From Dipetalonema caudispina (taxonomy: Eukaryota; Nematoda; Chromadorea; Rhabditida; Onchocercidae): a stretch of DNA of 64,000 nt. The stretch lies in contig JABVXV010000155.1 of assembly GCA_013365325.1 (NCBI GenBank), positions 78,271 to 142,270 of the forward strand, read 5' to 3'. The position numbers and the translations under genes were made by a program. A model generated the notes under the pieces. The model worked only from the letters and a program-made list of their open reading frames with translations, was not told where the DNA came from and searched no databases. Below are positions 14,636 through 29,600 of this stretch, piece after piece; the stretch's first letter is position 1; every line of letters starts with the position of its first letter.

Positions 14636-17600
14636 GTTATTATTATTATTATTGTTACTAATATTATTATCATTATCATTACAACCATTATTATTACTAC
14701 TACTGTTATCATTATTATTATTTACTATCAACCTATTGAAATATTCACAAGTACTTCAAAATTGTTTATTTACCAACACCGAAATAGATCTTTCTTACAC
14801 CACTGAGTGTCGAAGTTATACGACGACTTACGGAACGAGCGGAAAAGATGCTAACAGCAATTAATCCAATTTCGGTAGTACAACATACCTATGCTTCATG
14901 TGCTTTCAAATGTCATAAGCAACCGATCACCGAAAAAAATGTTGTTGTACCGGGTAAATTAAGCTTTTCATTTGTTGTATCAAAATATTGCTCATTCAAT
15001 TCCAGTTTTGATTTCAAATTTAAACTTATCCCTATCACTTGAAAAATCATTTCCATCACTTCAATCATATTAAATGCCACAAAAGCTTCCTACGATTACC
15101 GATAACATATTTCAGATTCATTAGTACCTGAAGTGAGTGCTCATTTTGGTCTACCACCTCTTTACGTTACATTTTTCCAAGGAGCTATTATTGATGATGA
15201 GATGCTAAGAGGTAGTAAAGATGAAGATTATTCCACCCGCTCTACCGCGGTACATTGTTCAGTTATGACGATTTATGGACAGGGATGTTATTTGAATATT
15301 TTCTCAAATAATCCAAATGTGAGTGATCGTAACAATAACTTTTGATTTAGTTTTTCTTCACTTAATTTTCAACTCAAAACAAAAAAAAAAAGGGAAGAAA
15401 ACCTGAACTAAAATAAGTAAACGTTCAATGATTGTTAAAATCAATGATTGTTAAAATTTTTTCATCTGTTTTTTTTACGAAAGAATAATTTTTCTGTTTT
15501 TTTTTTTTTTTTTTTTCAAATTAATCAGTGATGCAAAAGTGAATTATTTCGTAAAAATAGAAAATTAGGCAAAATATTAACATATTTCTGCTGATAAATA
15601 TAGGATATGCAAATAATATGCTTTGATGCACATACGCTTTATCATGCCCAATTTGCAAAAATTGTTTATATGAGAGAAAGTAAGCCTTCGATCGATAATT
15701 GGCAAACAAATTTTTTAACAAATTGGCAGAAATTGGATATATCAAAAAGATTACGACATAGCAATTTAATCATTCTTAGTGGTATAATGCTATTTTATCA
15801 TATTTTTCTCTTATTATTACTAATTAGTGTTTAATTAAAAAAAAAAACAACGCATATGTGTATTTAAATTTTTTTTTCTAAATCGATGTTTCGGCATTTT
15901 GGAATGTGTAAGACAGATAACAGAAGGTATTTTTATCCTTTATCAGATGTGCCATCTGATAAAGGATAAAAATAATCGTTTGTAAATTAATAATTATGTC
16001 GAATATCACGATTATCACCATCATTATTCATTGCTATCATTTATAATTTTTGAATATCAGAAAATTTTGAGCATATTAACAAATCATCCTTCAACATTGT
16101 ACACAGCTATTGACAAGACGTTAAGGTTATCTAATTCAGAAAATATAGAAAGTGATACTGAATAATGATAATGATAACGGTGTTGATCATAATAATTGTT
16201 GCTGTGAAATCACGATTTTTTACATTCTCAATGAATTCAATGAATAAAAATAGTTTGCTAGAGGGAATAAATTTTATTTCATTATCAAATTAAATGAAAA
16301 ATTATTCGGAATTCAAATTTTCCTTTCCATCTTTCCTTTTCTCTCTTTCTTACACAATTATAATCTGTATATTTTATTACAGAGTTAAATGTGCCAAATA
16401 TTCTTCTGAGAGGATTTATCAATCGTCGAAATTTGTTGCATTTAATTAACGGTAGTGAAATTATCATTCGTACCGGCGAGCCACGCTTAAGGATTTCTTC
16501 CGGTAGTGAATATTGCGATAAACAAAGGTTCCAAATTAACTTTTCAATTTTGTTTTTTTTTGTGGAAGCGTTAAAAACTATTAAGTAAATAAACAAATAG
16601 ATAAACAAATCATGCAATAATAATGATAATTTAGCTTTGTATTACAACAAAACTATTTTATATTCAAGAAAGATATTTTTTGTACTTTACAAAAGTATAA
16701 ACGTGATATTACACTTGTGTTTTAGTTAATTCCATTAAAATTAAATATGATAAGATATGAGAATTTTAGTGATTCATTGTCAATTTTAAATAAAATTGAA
16801 GAATTTTTCCTTGTACTTTAGCGATGTGACATTACTACAATTAGCAGTAACGTCATCGCTGATATCTTGGCTTCATGTGATATATCAATTTCAACAATCT
16901 ATTCATCATACATTAGTGAAATACGATGAATGGCTTGATTTATGCATGTGTAAAGCATTGAGTGAAGCATTGGATTTACGCGATGATTTGGTTAAAATTT
17001 CATATTTTGTGATTTAAAATCTAAAATTTTGCAGAAATTATTTCAAACAAAATCGTCTAAATGATGAATTATCTATTCAAGGTTTGCATAAAAGCACATT
17101 TCAAAATTTTGAAATGAAAATAAAATTTTTTTTTCCCATTTTAATATGTTATTATTTGTTTCTCAAATAATCTGAGATATAATTTACCTTTCATCTCAGA
17201 TTTTAACAGTATGTCAAAATTCACTGAATGAAGTAAAACGATATGCAATAGTAATGAGTACATGTGCAAGTTGCAAGTTAATGCTTTTCTTACTACATTG
17301 CTCAATGCAAAAGGATGAAACTAAGCGATATAATTATTGGAAGGATCGATCACTATCATTAGAATCTTTTATTGCATCAAAATCGGACCGGAAATGTGCT
17401 TTAGTTGCATTATTGAATTCATGGAAAGAATTACTTGAACCGCATATTAAGGTTAATTAATGCGTTAACAGTAAGATTAATTGAAGAAGGATAGATGAAG
17501 GAATGTCTAAATCAATGAATTTCATCAATCCTGATAGATTATCCAATAAAGAAGATGCAGTTGCAATACATTTGCATAAAATAATTAAATCTTCTGATAA

Positions 17601-20600
17601 TACCTATCTCAAATTCCAAAATTATAACTTAAGATTATCAATTAATAAGTTGAACTGATAATGTATACTATTGTGATTGTATGGTTTACTGAATATTTTT
17701 GATCGGAAAACCTTAACTTTGGATTATATAATTATTGCACATTAGTTTATATGACTAATTCTAACTTATTTTCAGTTCAATTTTAGTTCGTATTGTGGTT
17801 TTTCTTATTAGTTTACTTTTTATATCCCATAGCTATCGTTAAATAGTTAAATTTAGTTTTAATTTTAGGTTACTGATTTGTTGACAGCTAAGAAATATTC
17901 TCGTGGTTTATTACCAGAAAATATCAAATCGATGTTAGAAGCATTACAAATTACTGGTGAAGATGGTATCACAACAGAACGAACTACAGGATCACTTTCG
18001 ATATCTGGTCTCACAGCAAATTCGATTGTTGGAGGTGGTATTAGAGTAGGTACAGGTATAAAAATCATCACAAAATTTATTTTTTAAAGAACAAACAATC
18101 TTGAAAATTCATTTTTTTTTTTTTAATAATATCATGCTACAAAAAAAAGTTACATTTTTTTTAGGGATAACTGAAAATTTCACAATGAAACAATTTGATA
18201 TCTTACCACTTGTATTTTTTTGGCCCTTATTCAAGGTAAATTTTAAATTTAACTATAAATTTCTTCAAGCAGTCAGGAGAATACATAATTATAAGGGATA
18301 GAAATAACACATCCATCATTATTGTTTTTGTTTTCGATCACTTATCTTGGGATAAATTTTGGTTGTTTTGCAGAATTATCGCTTAGATACAAATATGCTA
18401 TTCAAATTACTTCTTAAAAAACTTCATTTTTCATTTAAATTTATGATTGGAGAATTTAAGGTTTGTAATTTAATCATTTCTTTCCTTCTTTTTTGCTTGA
18501 ATGAAATATGCCATTGTGATATTTGGCAAGAAAAAAAAGAGCTACGATTGTTCGACTGGACAAGTATAGATATAGTGAAGGATAAATTTGAAAGAAAATA
18601 TAATATAATAAAAAATTGAAATAATTCATAATAGGTCAGAATTAAAAATTCAAATAATTTGTATTAAAATTAAAATGATTCATGAAATAATTCATATTTA
18701 GTATTATCTTACTGCAAGTTAAATAGGATTTAAATTAGAGTTAACTTAAAAACTCAAATATTAATATCAAGAGGAAAAAGAATGTTATTCATATCAAGTT
18801 GATTCATTCATCCAAAAAAAGTGGTATGAAACTGAACAATACTTCTGAATCGAATTAAATGTTTTTGTTGATTTTTAAAGTTCATCACGATGAATCAAAA
18901 TTTCACTTTCAATACAAACATTTATCAATTATAATGCTGTCAAGTGTTATTTTTATAATAAAATTTGTAACTGAGAATTTATCAATTTATTTATGACGAT
19001 TACAAATCCATAAAGTGCTTGTTTGAAATTCATTTCTCAAAAATTTCATACATTTTCATGAAGAAGCAAAGTTTTGCAGACATACTTAGTTCAATCGAGA
19101 AGAAACAAAAATCAAATTGCTCAACAGCAATCATTTTTATTTTTACTTTTGGATACAATAACTTTTGATGCTACATTTACTTACAATGTTGTAATGGATA
19201 ATCAACAACTTAATGCAACAAAGTAAATCTTTCATCTAATTTTATAAAAAAACAAAAGAAAGAATTTTATTCATACAACGCTGTGTCTCAGAATTATTTA
19301 TTAATTTTATTTCGAGAAGTGTTGATCAGAAGCATAAAATAACAAAAAATGTACTTCATTTTTGAAGTACTAATTGATCAAAGAACTACGTTAATAATTT
19401 AGGAATTGATCGAACAGTTTAGCTAATAATTTTGGATTAATTTGAAATAACAAACAATTTAGTTAACAATTTAAAATTACACTAAAGTAATTTAGTAAAA
19501 ATAAAAAAAAAAAAAATAATTAACGAGTAAATTGAGACGTATGTATAAGAAATTAGTCGTGATTGATGATTTATTTAAAATCCAATTAACGTTTTACGTA
19601 TAGTATTAATGCTGAACATATTCAAACAATTTTTCCAATTGAAATTTGCTAAATAATTAAAGTAAATCTCATAAATTAATTATACTACTGTACTACCCAA
19701 TTATTGCTACTTGTATATCTGATTAAATATCATTTATTTTTCTAACACTATAATTCGTTGAAAAGTTTACATCATCGAAACGCTTCAGTAATCTATCCGT
19801 GAATACAGTAACTTAAATATTTTAACTTGATATACAACTAGCAATAACTGGGTAGTACAGTAGCGTAATTAAATTGTGATTCTTAGGATTTAAAAAGTAT
19901 TACTAAATTCATCGATTATGACGATTTAAACAGACCACTAATTAAAAGTTAGTTAAAGTTATTATAAGTTTTGCCTAGCATATTATTTATTCCGTAAAAA
20001 TTGAATAAATCCGGAATGAAATAACAGAAATATTCGTTGCAATTTTCCTCTATTTTTGATCAAATTTATCAACTTCATTTTACACTTCCGATCATTTTAC
20101 AGAGCATTTCTAATAATAAACGTGGAAACGCTTTTCCCACGAATTGAAATATTTTGCACGCAAACAGTTTTGCATTTGCTAGGCGAATTATTACAAAGTA
20201 TTGCATACTGTATGGCTGATACAGCTACCGTAACATCAATGATTTATTTGGATGACACACAAAATTCTGTCAGTAAACCAAATGAATCAATTATCGTAGA
20301 AGATGGAGGTGGAAAGGAACAAAAATGGATTCTTACAATGTTACATTTGTTTCATAGATACAAAATGAATATGTTTGTTTTATTATTTTCATTTACTTCA
20401 ATTAATTTTAAATTAATTTATAAGTAAAAAATAATGTTAAAGCAATTTTTTGACGTTGAAGTCATTAGCTTTGGCAATCTTTCGTCAGACTTCGATAATT
20501 CTTAATTCTTGATTTTATCCTTAAATAACTTTCCAACATTCTAATCATCGTATTTTGATAACACAAACAAATATTTTTGCTAATTTGTCCTTTATATGTT

Positions 20601-23600
20601 CTATTAATTTCTTCCATTATAATTTTTGTTTTTCAAGATTTCGAATTTTATGCTAATAAGGAAATACTCAGTTCTGATCTTTTGAATAATCTATTTATAA
20701 AAACAAATTATCCGTTTTTTTTCGACGGTTAACTTTTATGGCTTCTCTTAAATAATCATCGTTTCCAATCATATATTCCATCGTTTTATTGAAATCGAGC
20801 AACAAACATCTATAGACTATAATGAGAAATGAAAAAATTTATGGGATGCAAAAGGATAATTTTAAAATATCGATTTATCATATTTACAGGCTTATGACTA
20901 GAGAACAAAAACCCGACACTGCAGAATTTTCGATTACAATTAATAATAATATTGTTATTTCGGCAGTTAAATTTGAATCAAAAATTATGCATCTTATCCT
21001 AATGCTGAGAATTTTCAACAGCAAGGTATGATTAGCTAGATTTATTGGCATAGTCAGATAATCGTATCGTTTCGTAATATCCTACGTCAAATACGTCTGA
21101 TACGTTCGTGCAGCGTATTCCTTAACATACTTTTAGTATAACCCGGCATTTTCCCTAAATCATTGAATGCTATATGAATTATTTTTTACTATCAGTCTCC
21201 AAAGACATACATACTACTTTCAAACTCTCTTAAATAATAAATGCTCATCAACTTATTAATTTAAAATACGTCAAAACATGTAAGTTATAATTGAAATTTA
21301 GAAAAAAGAGTTAATTAATCAAAAAATTTGAAAAACGAATGATTAAATTTGATGAATTGTTCGTTGCAGATACGTCATAGCAACATATATTTTGTGGATA
21401 ATCCAAAAAAAGCAGCTTATGAGGTTACATTTGTAATTCAAGATATTAAAATGATGGTTACCGAGAAGGGAATACCTGATATAAATGCCATATTTCGTGG
21501 TTTACTCACTACGGTCATTGGTATTCATCGAAGGTTTGCTCACATTTTGTTTAATCGAAATTTAGCCAAGCTTAAATCTTTTTTTTTCTCTAAATACTTT
21601 GTTTTTCATTTGTCTCTTACAAAATTAAAGAAATGAATCTCTGGGAGAGATCATACACTTATGGTTTAATTAAAAGTGACAAGAAAAGCATAATAAAAAA
21701 TAAATCTTTCTTTTCGCTTTGCAGACTTATTCAAATTCAACAATTGATAGGAATATTGTTTAAAAAAAAAAATTCGAATTTGAAAGCATGCATTGCAAGC
21801 ATTGCATGCATGGAAATGCGTGCATAAACCAAAAAAAAAAAAAAAAAACTGAATGCTTAGAGTATATGAAGCGAATAATTTGCAAAATTCTGTTCGTTTA
21901 TCTGTGGAAAACATGCGATTAAATTACATCATTGGAAGTTCATTTCTGATAAAAGCAGAAGATCAGAATGATGGTGATAACGCTGAAGAAGATAGGGAAG
22001 AAAATTTACCTGTAGTAAGTTTAATTAATCCATAATGATCATTTTCAGTTACTTCTTTTTGTTTCGAATATTTACATAATGAATTATTAATATAAAGCAA
22101 TAATTAATCTACCTTTTCATAGATTTATAAAATTTCATACTGATATTTCAAAATATACGATAAATCACTCAATTAATTTGATAGTTGGATGAGTAAAAAA
22201 TAAATTTTTGGATAAAATTTCATAATAAATTGTTCTAAATATCAAATAAGCAAAATATATCCATCCATCTGTAAACTTCTAATTAACAGACTTTTTCGCG
22301 TTTGCTATTTTCTCGTCCTGTTATTAATTACGTGGTAGAGAGGTGAAATTTATTATGACATTTTTTTATGATATAATTTTCGTTTTATTAACTTACCTTT
22401 TTTTTCTTTTTTCACAAATCGAATTGAAATTGTTATATTATTAGTTCATAAAAATTTCTGCCACATTTTAAAATCTATCTCAAAAGTATTTCTCAAAAAG
22501 TTAATTTAAATTTTTTGTTACCATCATATATTGGTTAGAAATAATCATCAATAATGTTAAAATTGAGATTAAATTTCAAAAACGTTACAAAGAAAGTTAC
22601 TTTTTGTACAAGGTTATATCATACCTCAAAAATTGATTTAAATTCTTTAATACATTAGCATCAAACTTTTGAACCGTGTAATACATTGCCTTTTGTCAAC
22701 GAATTATAAATTTCTGTTGTAGTCATTATCAGATGAACATCAGCCGATAAAAGAAAATCAACAAACAACTCAATTTAACTTTGATATCAAAATATTATAT
22801 GGTGAAATGAATGCTAAAATTTCGTCAAGTGTTGCGGCAAAATATAATTTCAAAAATACGCATTGTTTTGGGATTTTGTAAGCATATCCTTTTTTGAATA
22901 TTTCATTTATTTGTTCCAATATTCCTTTTTATTATGTCCAAATAGTTTCTCTCATATGTTAGAATTTTTGAGTGGAAAAATATGGATGGAATTTGAAATC
23001 AAAAGGTAAGTTTTTTGAACCAAATTATTATATAATGTAAATTATACTTTTGTCAAATGGAAATATAAATCGCAAATGTAAATTTTTGATTGTGTAACCT
23101 TTGGTTTAATTAAAAATTTTTTCTTTTCATTGCTTTGTAGTACTATTCAATTCGTATTGGTTAGCCTTCTTCAGTAGTAATGGTAGTTATTTCATGAGAT
23201 TTCGAAATTTATAGTAATAATTTTATATTTTTTATTTAAAGAAAAAATTTTAACCTTTTTTACAACAACTAATTGTTGTAATTAATTATTATATATATTA
23301 TAATTAATTCAATTATGCATAGTTTTAAGCTAAGCTTAAAAATTTGTTTTAGTCCAAAAAAAGGTACAGTATCGATTGAAAATCATCTCATCACATATAC
23401 ATCATTTTATTCAAAAAAATTACCAAAATGGATACGATTAGGAAGTTTTTCGATTAAATTACCATCATTACTCATTGTATATGAGAAGTGTACAATAAAT
23501 GAAAATGAAATTATCCGAATGGGTAATGAAGAAATTGTATGTACCAATGAATCATATGCTAATATTATTATCACTATTGGTGAGTGAATTTCTGATAAAG

Positions 23601-26600
23601 ATATCACTTTTAATAAGATGTTAATATAAAAGGAAAAGAATAAAAGATAGAAAATTTTCATCTGATAAATCTATTATCATCACCATATAGTATGCAAAAT
23701 TTCCAGATCATTTAAAACTTCCTAACATATCATAATACCATAATACTAAACCAGAAAATAAAATGAAGTAGAAGAATTTAATGATCAAGCAATATTTGAT
23801 TGTTGTAGGTAAAATTATGTACCTAAACTATAATAGGCTATTATTGTTGCAAATTAAGCTAATCAAATTTATTTAGTGATTAAAAAAAAAAAAAAAAGGA
23901 AAAAAATGAATAAGAAAATTATCATTGAATAGATCGAATAATTGGACGATATTCCATTACTGACATTAAATTTCCTGATCAATACAATTATTGTTCAGGA
24001 AGTTTGGATCAATCAATAAATACCGATGTATTGAATATGTTATTATATTCACATGAAACAACAATTATGGAAGCTATGCATGTTATGAAAATTATCCGTA
24101 ATTCAACGACATTCAATCGAAATTTATACAATAATTCACCGTTTCTTTTTCAATTACAGGTTAAATTACCTATCTATTTTTCCTCTTTACAAATTTAATT
24201 TTATAAACGAAAAGAATAAGACAATGATGATAGAGGAAAGATTGACGATAAATTGATTATTCCGGAAAGAAATCTCATTTTACTATAATTGATAGATTAC
24301 TGAAACGTTTCAACGACGTAAACATTGCAACGAATTATACCGCTTAGGAAATTATTTAATTTAATTTGCTAAGAGTATTATTTCACTTTTTATGTTCATC
24401 TTTAAATGATAGCATAAATTTTCGTCGATTGGAAATGATTAAACATTTGATTATATCAGTTAATATATTATCTTAGTGCTATGATTATATTTTTGCTAAT
24501 TTCAGATATACTGTGAAAATGTTTCACCATGGTTAAAGCTAACATTGACTGATACAACCAATACAGCATTTCGTATTACAACAGAAGTCGTCAATATATT
24601 CTTTATGGGTCGAAATATCTTAAATAACGAAATTTTCGAGGTTTCATTTTCCTAACTATCAAAAATGAAACTTTTTAATCAAATCTTGAAAAATATTTGA
24701 TGAAATTGATCAAAGAGAAATTCAATATTATCGTATTTTTCGCTAATGCAATATCCGCTATCATTTGACTTTAAAAAAAAAAAAGAAATGATAATATTTT
24801 TAATATGTTGTATTTATTATATTTATATTATGTATATGGCATCTTTAAGTTTACTTATAAAGCTTTTAAAATTGAGCAACGAAAATTACAGAGGCAAATA
24901 CTGGGTAATATATCGTTTTGTTTGAATTTCAAACTTGGACAAATGATTCGAAACGAAGCATTCCAAGAAGATGAACTACGAGAATTAGCTGATCTCACCA
25001 CCAATGTTTGTCACTTAGCTTATTTGCTCATTTATTTTTTTTTAGCTAAATTCATCAATATTATCTTTGTGCTTCAATTACTTGTGAAATCAATTATGGT
25101 TTATGGTAATTCAAATTCTCATATTTAAATTACATTATCACTTGCTAAATTTAGAAGTGAAATTTTCTAATCATTCACTGAAAATCACGATAATGATACC
25201 ATTATTGATCAGTTCTAGTTAATATCATTTCTCTAATACCAATTCATATAATCAGTTGTCAAATTTTTCAACTGAAAAATTCCAATTATTCAGGGGGAAT
25301 TTTGATCATTCAGTATTTAAATTAATTTGCTTTCATCAAATATATCATTTTGTATGCTTTGATATTCAGATGATTCAGGCTTGCATATATAAATGCTATT
25401 AAAATAATGTTAATAATAATGAATTTGTAATTAATTCATATAGCAAGACAATAAGCCAATGCTAATTCTTTCATTTAAGGAAAAGAAAATATTTATTAAT
25501 TTGAGTAAATTATTAGTCTTGAATCTAATGAAAAATCTTGTAATAAACTTAATTTAATAATTCTTTATAGAAAAAGTTGTTTTAAAATTAAAATTTCAAG
25601 TGATTCATGCTTATAGACCATAAAACGATAGCGTTAAGGATATTTTTTTATCAGGATTTCGTATATCAATAAGTCTTTCCGGTTATAGAAAGTATTTAAA
25701 TGTAATAGAAGAAAGATTGATAAGTATTTTAAAAAATAAAATTGAAGATTGACATTAATTTTCTTTTTTTTTCAGTTAATATGTACACTTAAATTCAGTC
25801 CTAAAAATGTTCCTGATGCTACCGTCATTTTTTCCCGTACCGTAATTTTATTCAAATTTCCGGCAATCATCAGAGTGTGTAATTAATTATACCATTTCTT
25901 CATTTATTGTATTTTATTTCTTAAACATGATCGATTTAGCTTATCTAATTAAGCAAATACAGTAGTTTTCATTCGATTATTAGATGAAAATTGATTTACA
26001 TGAATATAATCAAATTTATTTTAATTTTTTATTTTGGACAACTTTTTCACTTTTTGGAAATTTAATTGTCATATTTTTCATTTCACTTGAAATTTCTTTC
26101 GCACTATTCGCATTTTGCACGATTTGCACTATTCGCAAATTCCTTTTCGTCTCTGCCATTAAAAATTTTCCGTTTTTAGGCGAAAGATATTTTACGAGAT
26201 TTTAGTCTATCACGCAGTTTTTGGATGAAACAAAAAATGCGTCATACGATGCAAGCAGAAAGCGATTCATCACAGATGACATCACATAGTTCACTTTTAG
26301 TACTATTTTGCAGTATTTGGTTAATTGAAAAATAAGAATTTGAAAAGTTATCATAATCCAAAATCCGAAATTTTAATAAAATAATACCAAAAAGGTTATT
26401 CGAATAATTCCATAATAAAATGATTTATTTGTATTTATTAAATTTTGAATTGTTTCAATTAAGCTTTACAAATAGTTTAGTTTAGTTGAGGAAAAGTAGC
26501 CTAAATCAATTCATGCAAGATATTATGAAATTTAATGCTATATCGATATGAATGAATTAAACAATTTCGTTTCAATGAATGTTTTTTCTTACTAAATTGA

Positions 26601-29600
26601 GAAATTCCGATATCTTCTGATTTCAGGTTACAGATTCAAATTTGCTTTAATTTTTCAGGAGGTAGCACATGGATTGGTAATGAAGATAACGTTATTGTTT
26701 CGTGATCGTACTACGGCATGTATACCACTTTATAGTAACAACTATCGACCATTTACATCTGCCCTTTTATTTGGTCTAAAAGATGCTGAAGCAATGGTTA
26801 AATTCGTACGAGGAGCTAAAGCAGAAGCTAAATTTAGCGATTTTAAAATTGTTTTTGTGGAAAATTTTGAACATGTTAGTCTGAAAAAAAAAAAAATCCT
26901 ACCATTTACATACTTCATGCAAATTTTACGAATAATTAATCAGTTCTTTTAGAATGAATTACTCGAAAACATTGATAAAAGTTGCATTAATAGGAAATTT
27001 TCAGCAACCACTCTTAGATCAAATGATTAATAGCTAGGCTTAGGCTTAAATATGACGCAATAACTTCTCATTACTTTATCATACGTAACTTATGTTCTTT
27101 TACTGATCACTCTTTTATTCCGTAATTGTTTATAAGAAAGAAACTTAATTGGTCATTCTTTATATCACTGCTTGTTATCAATCTGATAATCATCTGTAGG
27201 AGAATAAAGAAAAAAAAACCGCAAAGTGGAAACAAAATGAGAAATCTTAATATAATAGCTAAAATTTCGCTATAATTTTCGCTTTTTTTTTTATTTTGAT
27301 TCTTAGAAAGATGGAAGAGTTATTATTGTATTTAAGTCTATGGAAGAATCCTGGATTAATGGCCAAGAAGTTACACCAACAAATTTCACATTTTTCCCGC
27401 ATGGTGTTTGTAAAATTGTTGTGAAATCTTCAAAATCGGAACAATATAAACGAATCGCATCAGTGCAATGCTCAATGAAAGGCCTTATCTTTGATATTGA
27501 TAGTGTAAGTTGCATTTTCAACCATTTCAAAGAGATGATGAAAAATGTATGCTTCGCCGGGAGTTTTCAATTTTATGCATGAATTTAGCTTAAAAGTATC
27601 CTTAGTATTTACTGTTTATTGGATATTAATTTCCAAGCATAATCATGATTTCTTGTGAAATTAAAAAAATTTTTCATTTTATTTAAGACTGGAATTTCAA
27701 TGTTATTTTAAGAAACTTTTAAAAAATTACAAAAATACCTTAATATTTTGCAGCGTATTGGAAGTATGATTGGTGCGATATGGAATACGTGTGCAACAAT
27801 TAATGAAGATCAAGATGTGGATGCTAGTGAATATGAACCGATGATTGTAACAAGTGAAGTGGAACGGGATGATGATATTAATCCGAAGAATGAATATGCA
27901 TCAATTGTTAAACCGGAAAAACGAATTCGTTGGGTTGAACGTAAGGTTGTAAATACTATTGTTTAGTTTTTGAAAAGAAAAAAAATTAAAGTTTTTGATT
28001 TATTACATCATTTCTCAATTATTGACAGGTCTGCTTTCGAACTCAAAAAATAAAAAAAAATAAAAAATAAATAACTTTGTCTTTGAATTTTTTTTAAAAG
28101 TAAATTCAGCTTAACATTTTTACGAGATGAATGAATAAATTGGTACTAGGAAAATATATATGATACCAACTATCAAATTAAATAGATGAAAAAAAAACTT
28201 TTTAAAAGTTTTAAATAGCATTAAGTAAAAAGCATGCATAAGTTTTGAATGAAATTAAACTATTCTGGATCGATTGTTTCGTGGTATTTTTCATGTTCTC
28301 TCAATGATTCAATTCAGATATCTCGAATTTATCCCAGTTAACAATAAACATAAAAATGGAAAGAGAATTTAGTAAATGCAACTTTCTTATGCTAAACTCA
28401 TAAATGAATGCTTTAGTTTTCAATAAATCAGTAAGAATACTGTAATTTTGATAGCCATGTAGTATTTTATCGAATAAAATACAGTACTTCATCAAATAGA
28501 AATGTATAAATATTTTTTATGCTATGAAATTTTTATAACCAAAAAAAAAAAAAAAGGAAAGAAGAAATCAAGGATAGTTAAAAAATACAGTTAACATCAT
28601 AGATAAATCTTTTCATAATATTTTGAATCATTTTATACACCACGTGGACATTTTATTCAAGAAGATCAGAGGTTAAATTGAGAGCTTAATTGGAGCAATC
28701 AAACAGAATGATTTTTATAATTAAAATTAAATATCGTGTTCTAATTTCAGAGAATGGATGAAATTCGCCATGTAATTTTAATCAATTTTTTAGGATTGCT
28801 CGAAAAAAAAAATTGTTATGTATAAATAGAACAAAAGAAATAATACATTAAATTCATGAAAAATAAATTAAAATTAAACTATCGGCATAAGGAATTATTG
28901 CAAAACTAATGGAGATTTTTAGATTTATGAGCAAACGCAGAAATTGGTTATGATAAAAGCTCACACAACGGATGTCACATATGAGTGGGAATTACGACGC
29001 TTGAAAAAACTTCAGCTAATTCGAGTGAAGCAATTCAAGGGATCAATGCTTGATCGTTTAAAACGGCAAAAGCTACGAGGAAAACAATTTAAAAAAGTAG
29101 GAAATACAGAGGTATTTTTAAACGATTAAATTTTTTTAATATATATCAAACAAAATTTAACAAAGAATTGAAGATTGGAAAAAAAAGCAAATATTAAATA
29201 TTAAACAAAGAATTAAAAAAATTTGTTGGTTCTCAAAGACATTTTGTTTGGTAATCATTAAAATATTAGCGAAAACTAAATATTGAAATGACTAATATTG
29301 CAATGAGTTATAGATTGTAGGAGCAGATAAATATTCGATTAACTTAGATCTAATCATCTGTATCATTAATTGAAGCTAAGTTTTGTTTCTCGATTAACAT
29401 CATCGACAGGTCACACTTTTCTAATTTTAAAATTGCTTACATTGATTAGTACATATATTTGCTATGAGAATGCCGTGTCTTATTCCATTTCACTTGATGA
29501 TGAATTTAAAATTAATCTGAAATAATTTATAAATATTTGCAGGCCAAGATAAAAGATGAAAGAGATGTTGAGGAAAAATTGGACAGTGAATCAGTTACAG

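Larger units (their letters stand above)
13748..22014 (+). other. lpd-3: BLTP1 exon map, central part
   Basis: Exons read: 13748-13936, 14231-14433, about 14788-14954, 15116-15320, 15607-15780, 16061-16165, 16383-16527, 16822-16990, 17211-17452, 17869-18053, 18164-18235, 18374-18461, 20101-20363, 20891-21026, 21370-21531 and 21851-22014. IFLTPLSVEVIRRLTERAEK (14.8 kb) matches the conserved VLTPLVAEALDRYIEAM block. VETLFPRIEIFCTQTVLHLL (20.1 kb) fits the conserved segment before the MYKLLNFY-like motif, here ILTMLHLFHRYK. This is the least conserved stretch of the family, so a few exons may be missed or mis-bounded. Confidence 0.7.

Noticed and set aside
14406..14864. 152-codon open frame with a poly-leucine tract
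   Set aside because: The leucines come from a TTA microsatellite in an intron. Only the end of the region, in another frame, matches the BLTP1 exon beginning near 14788.
15928..15974. Calling the intronic hairpin a microRNA gene
   Set aside because: A 3-nt loop and perfect pairing of only 22 bp do not fit a precursor hairpin; no expression data are available.
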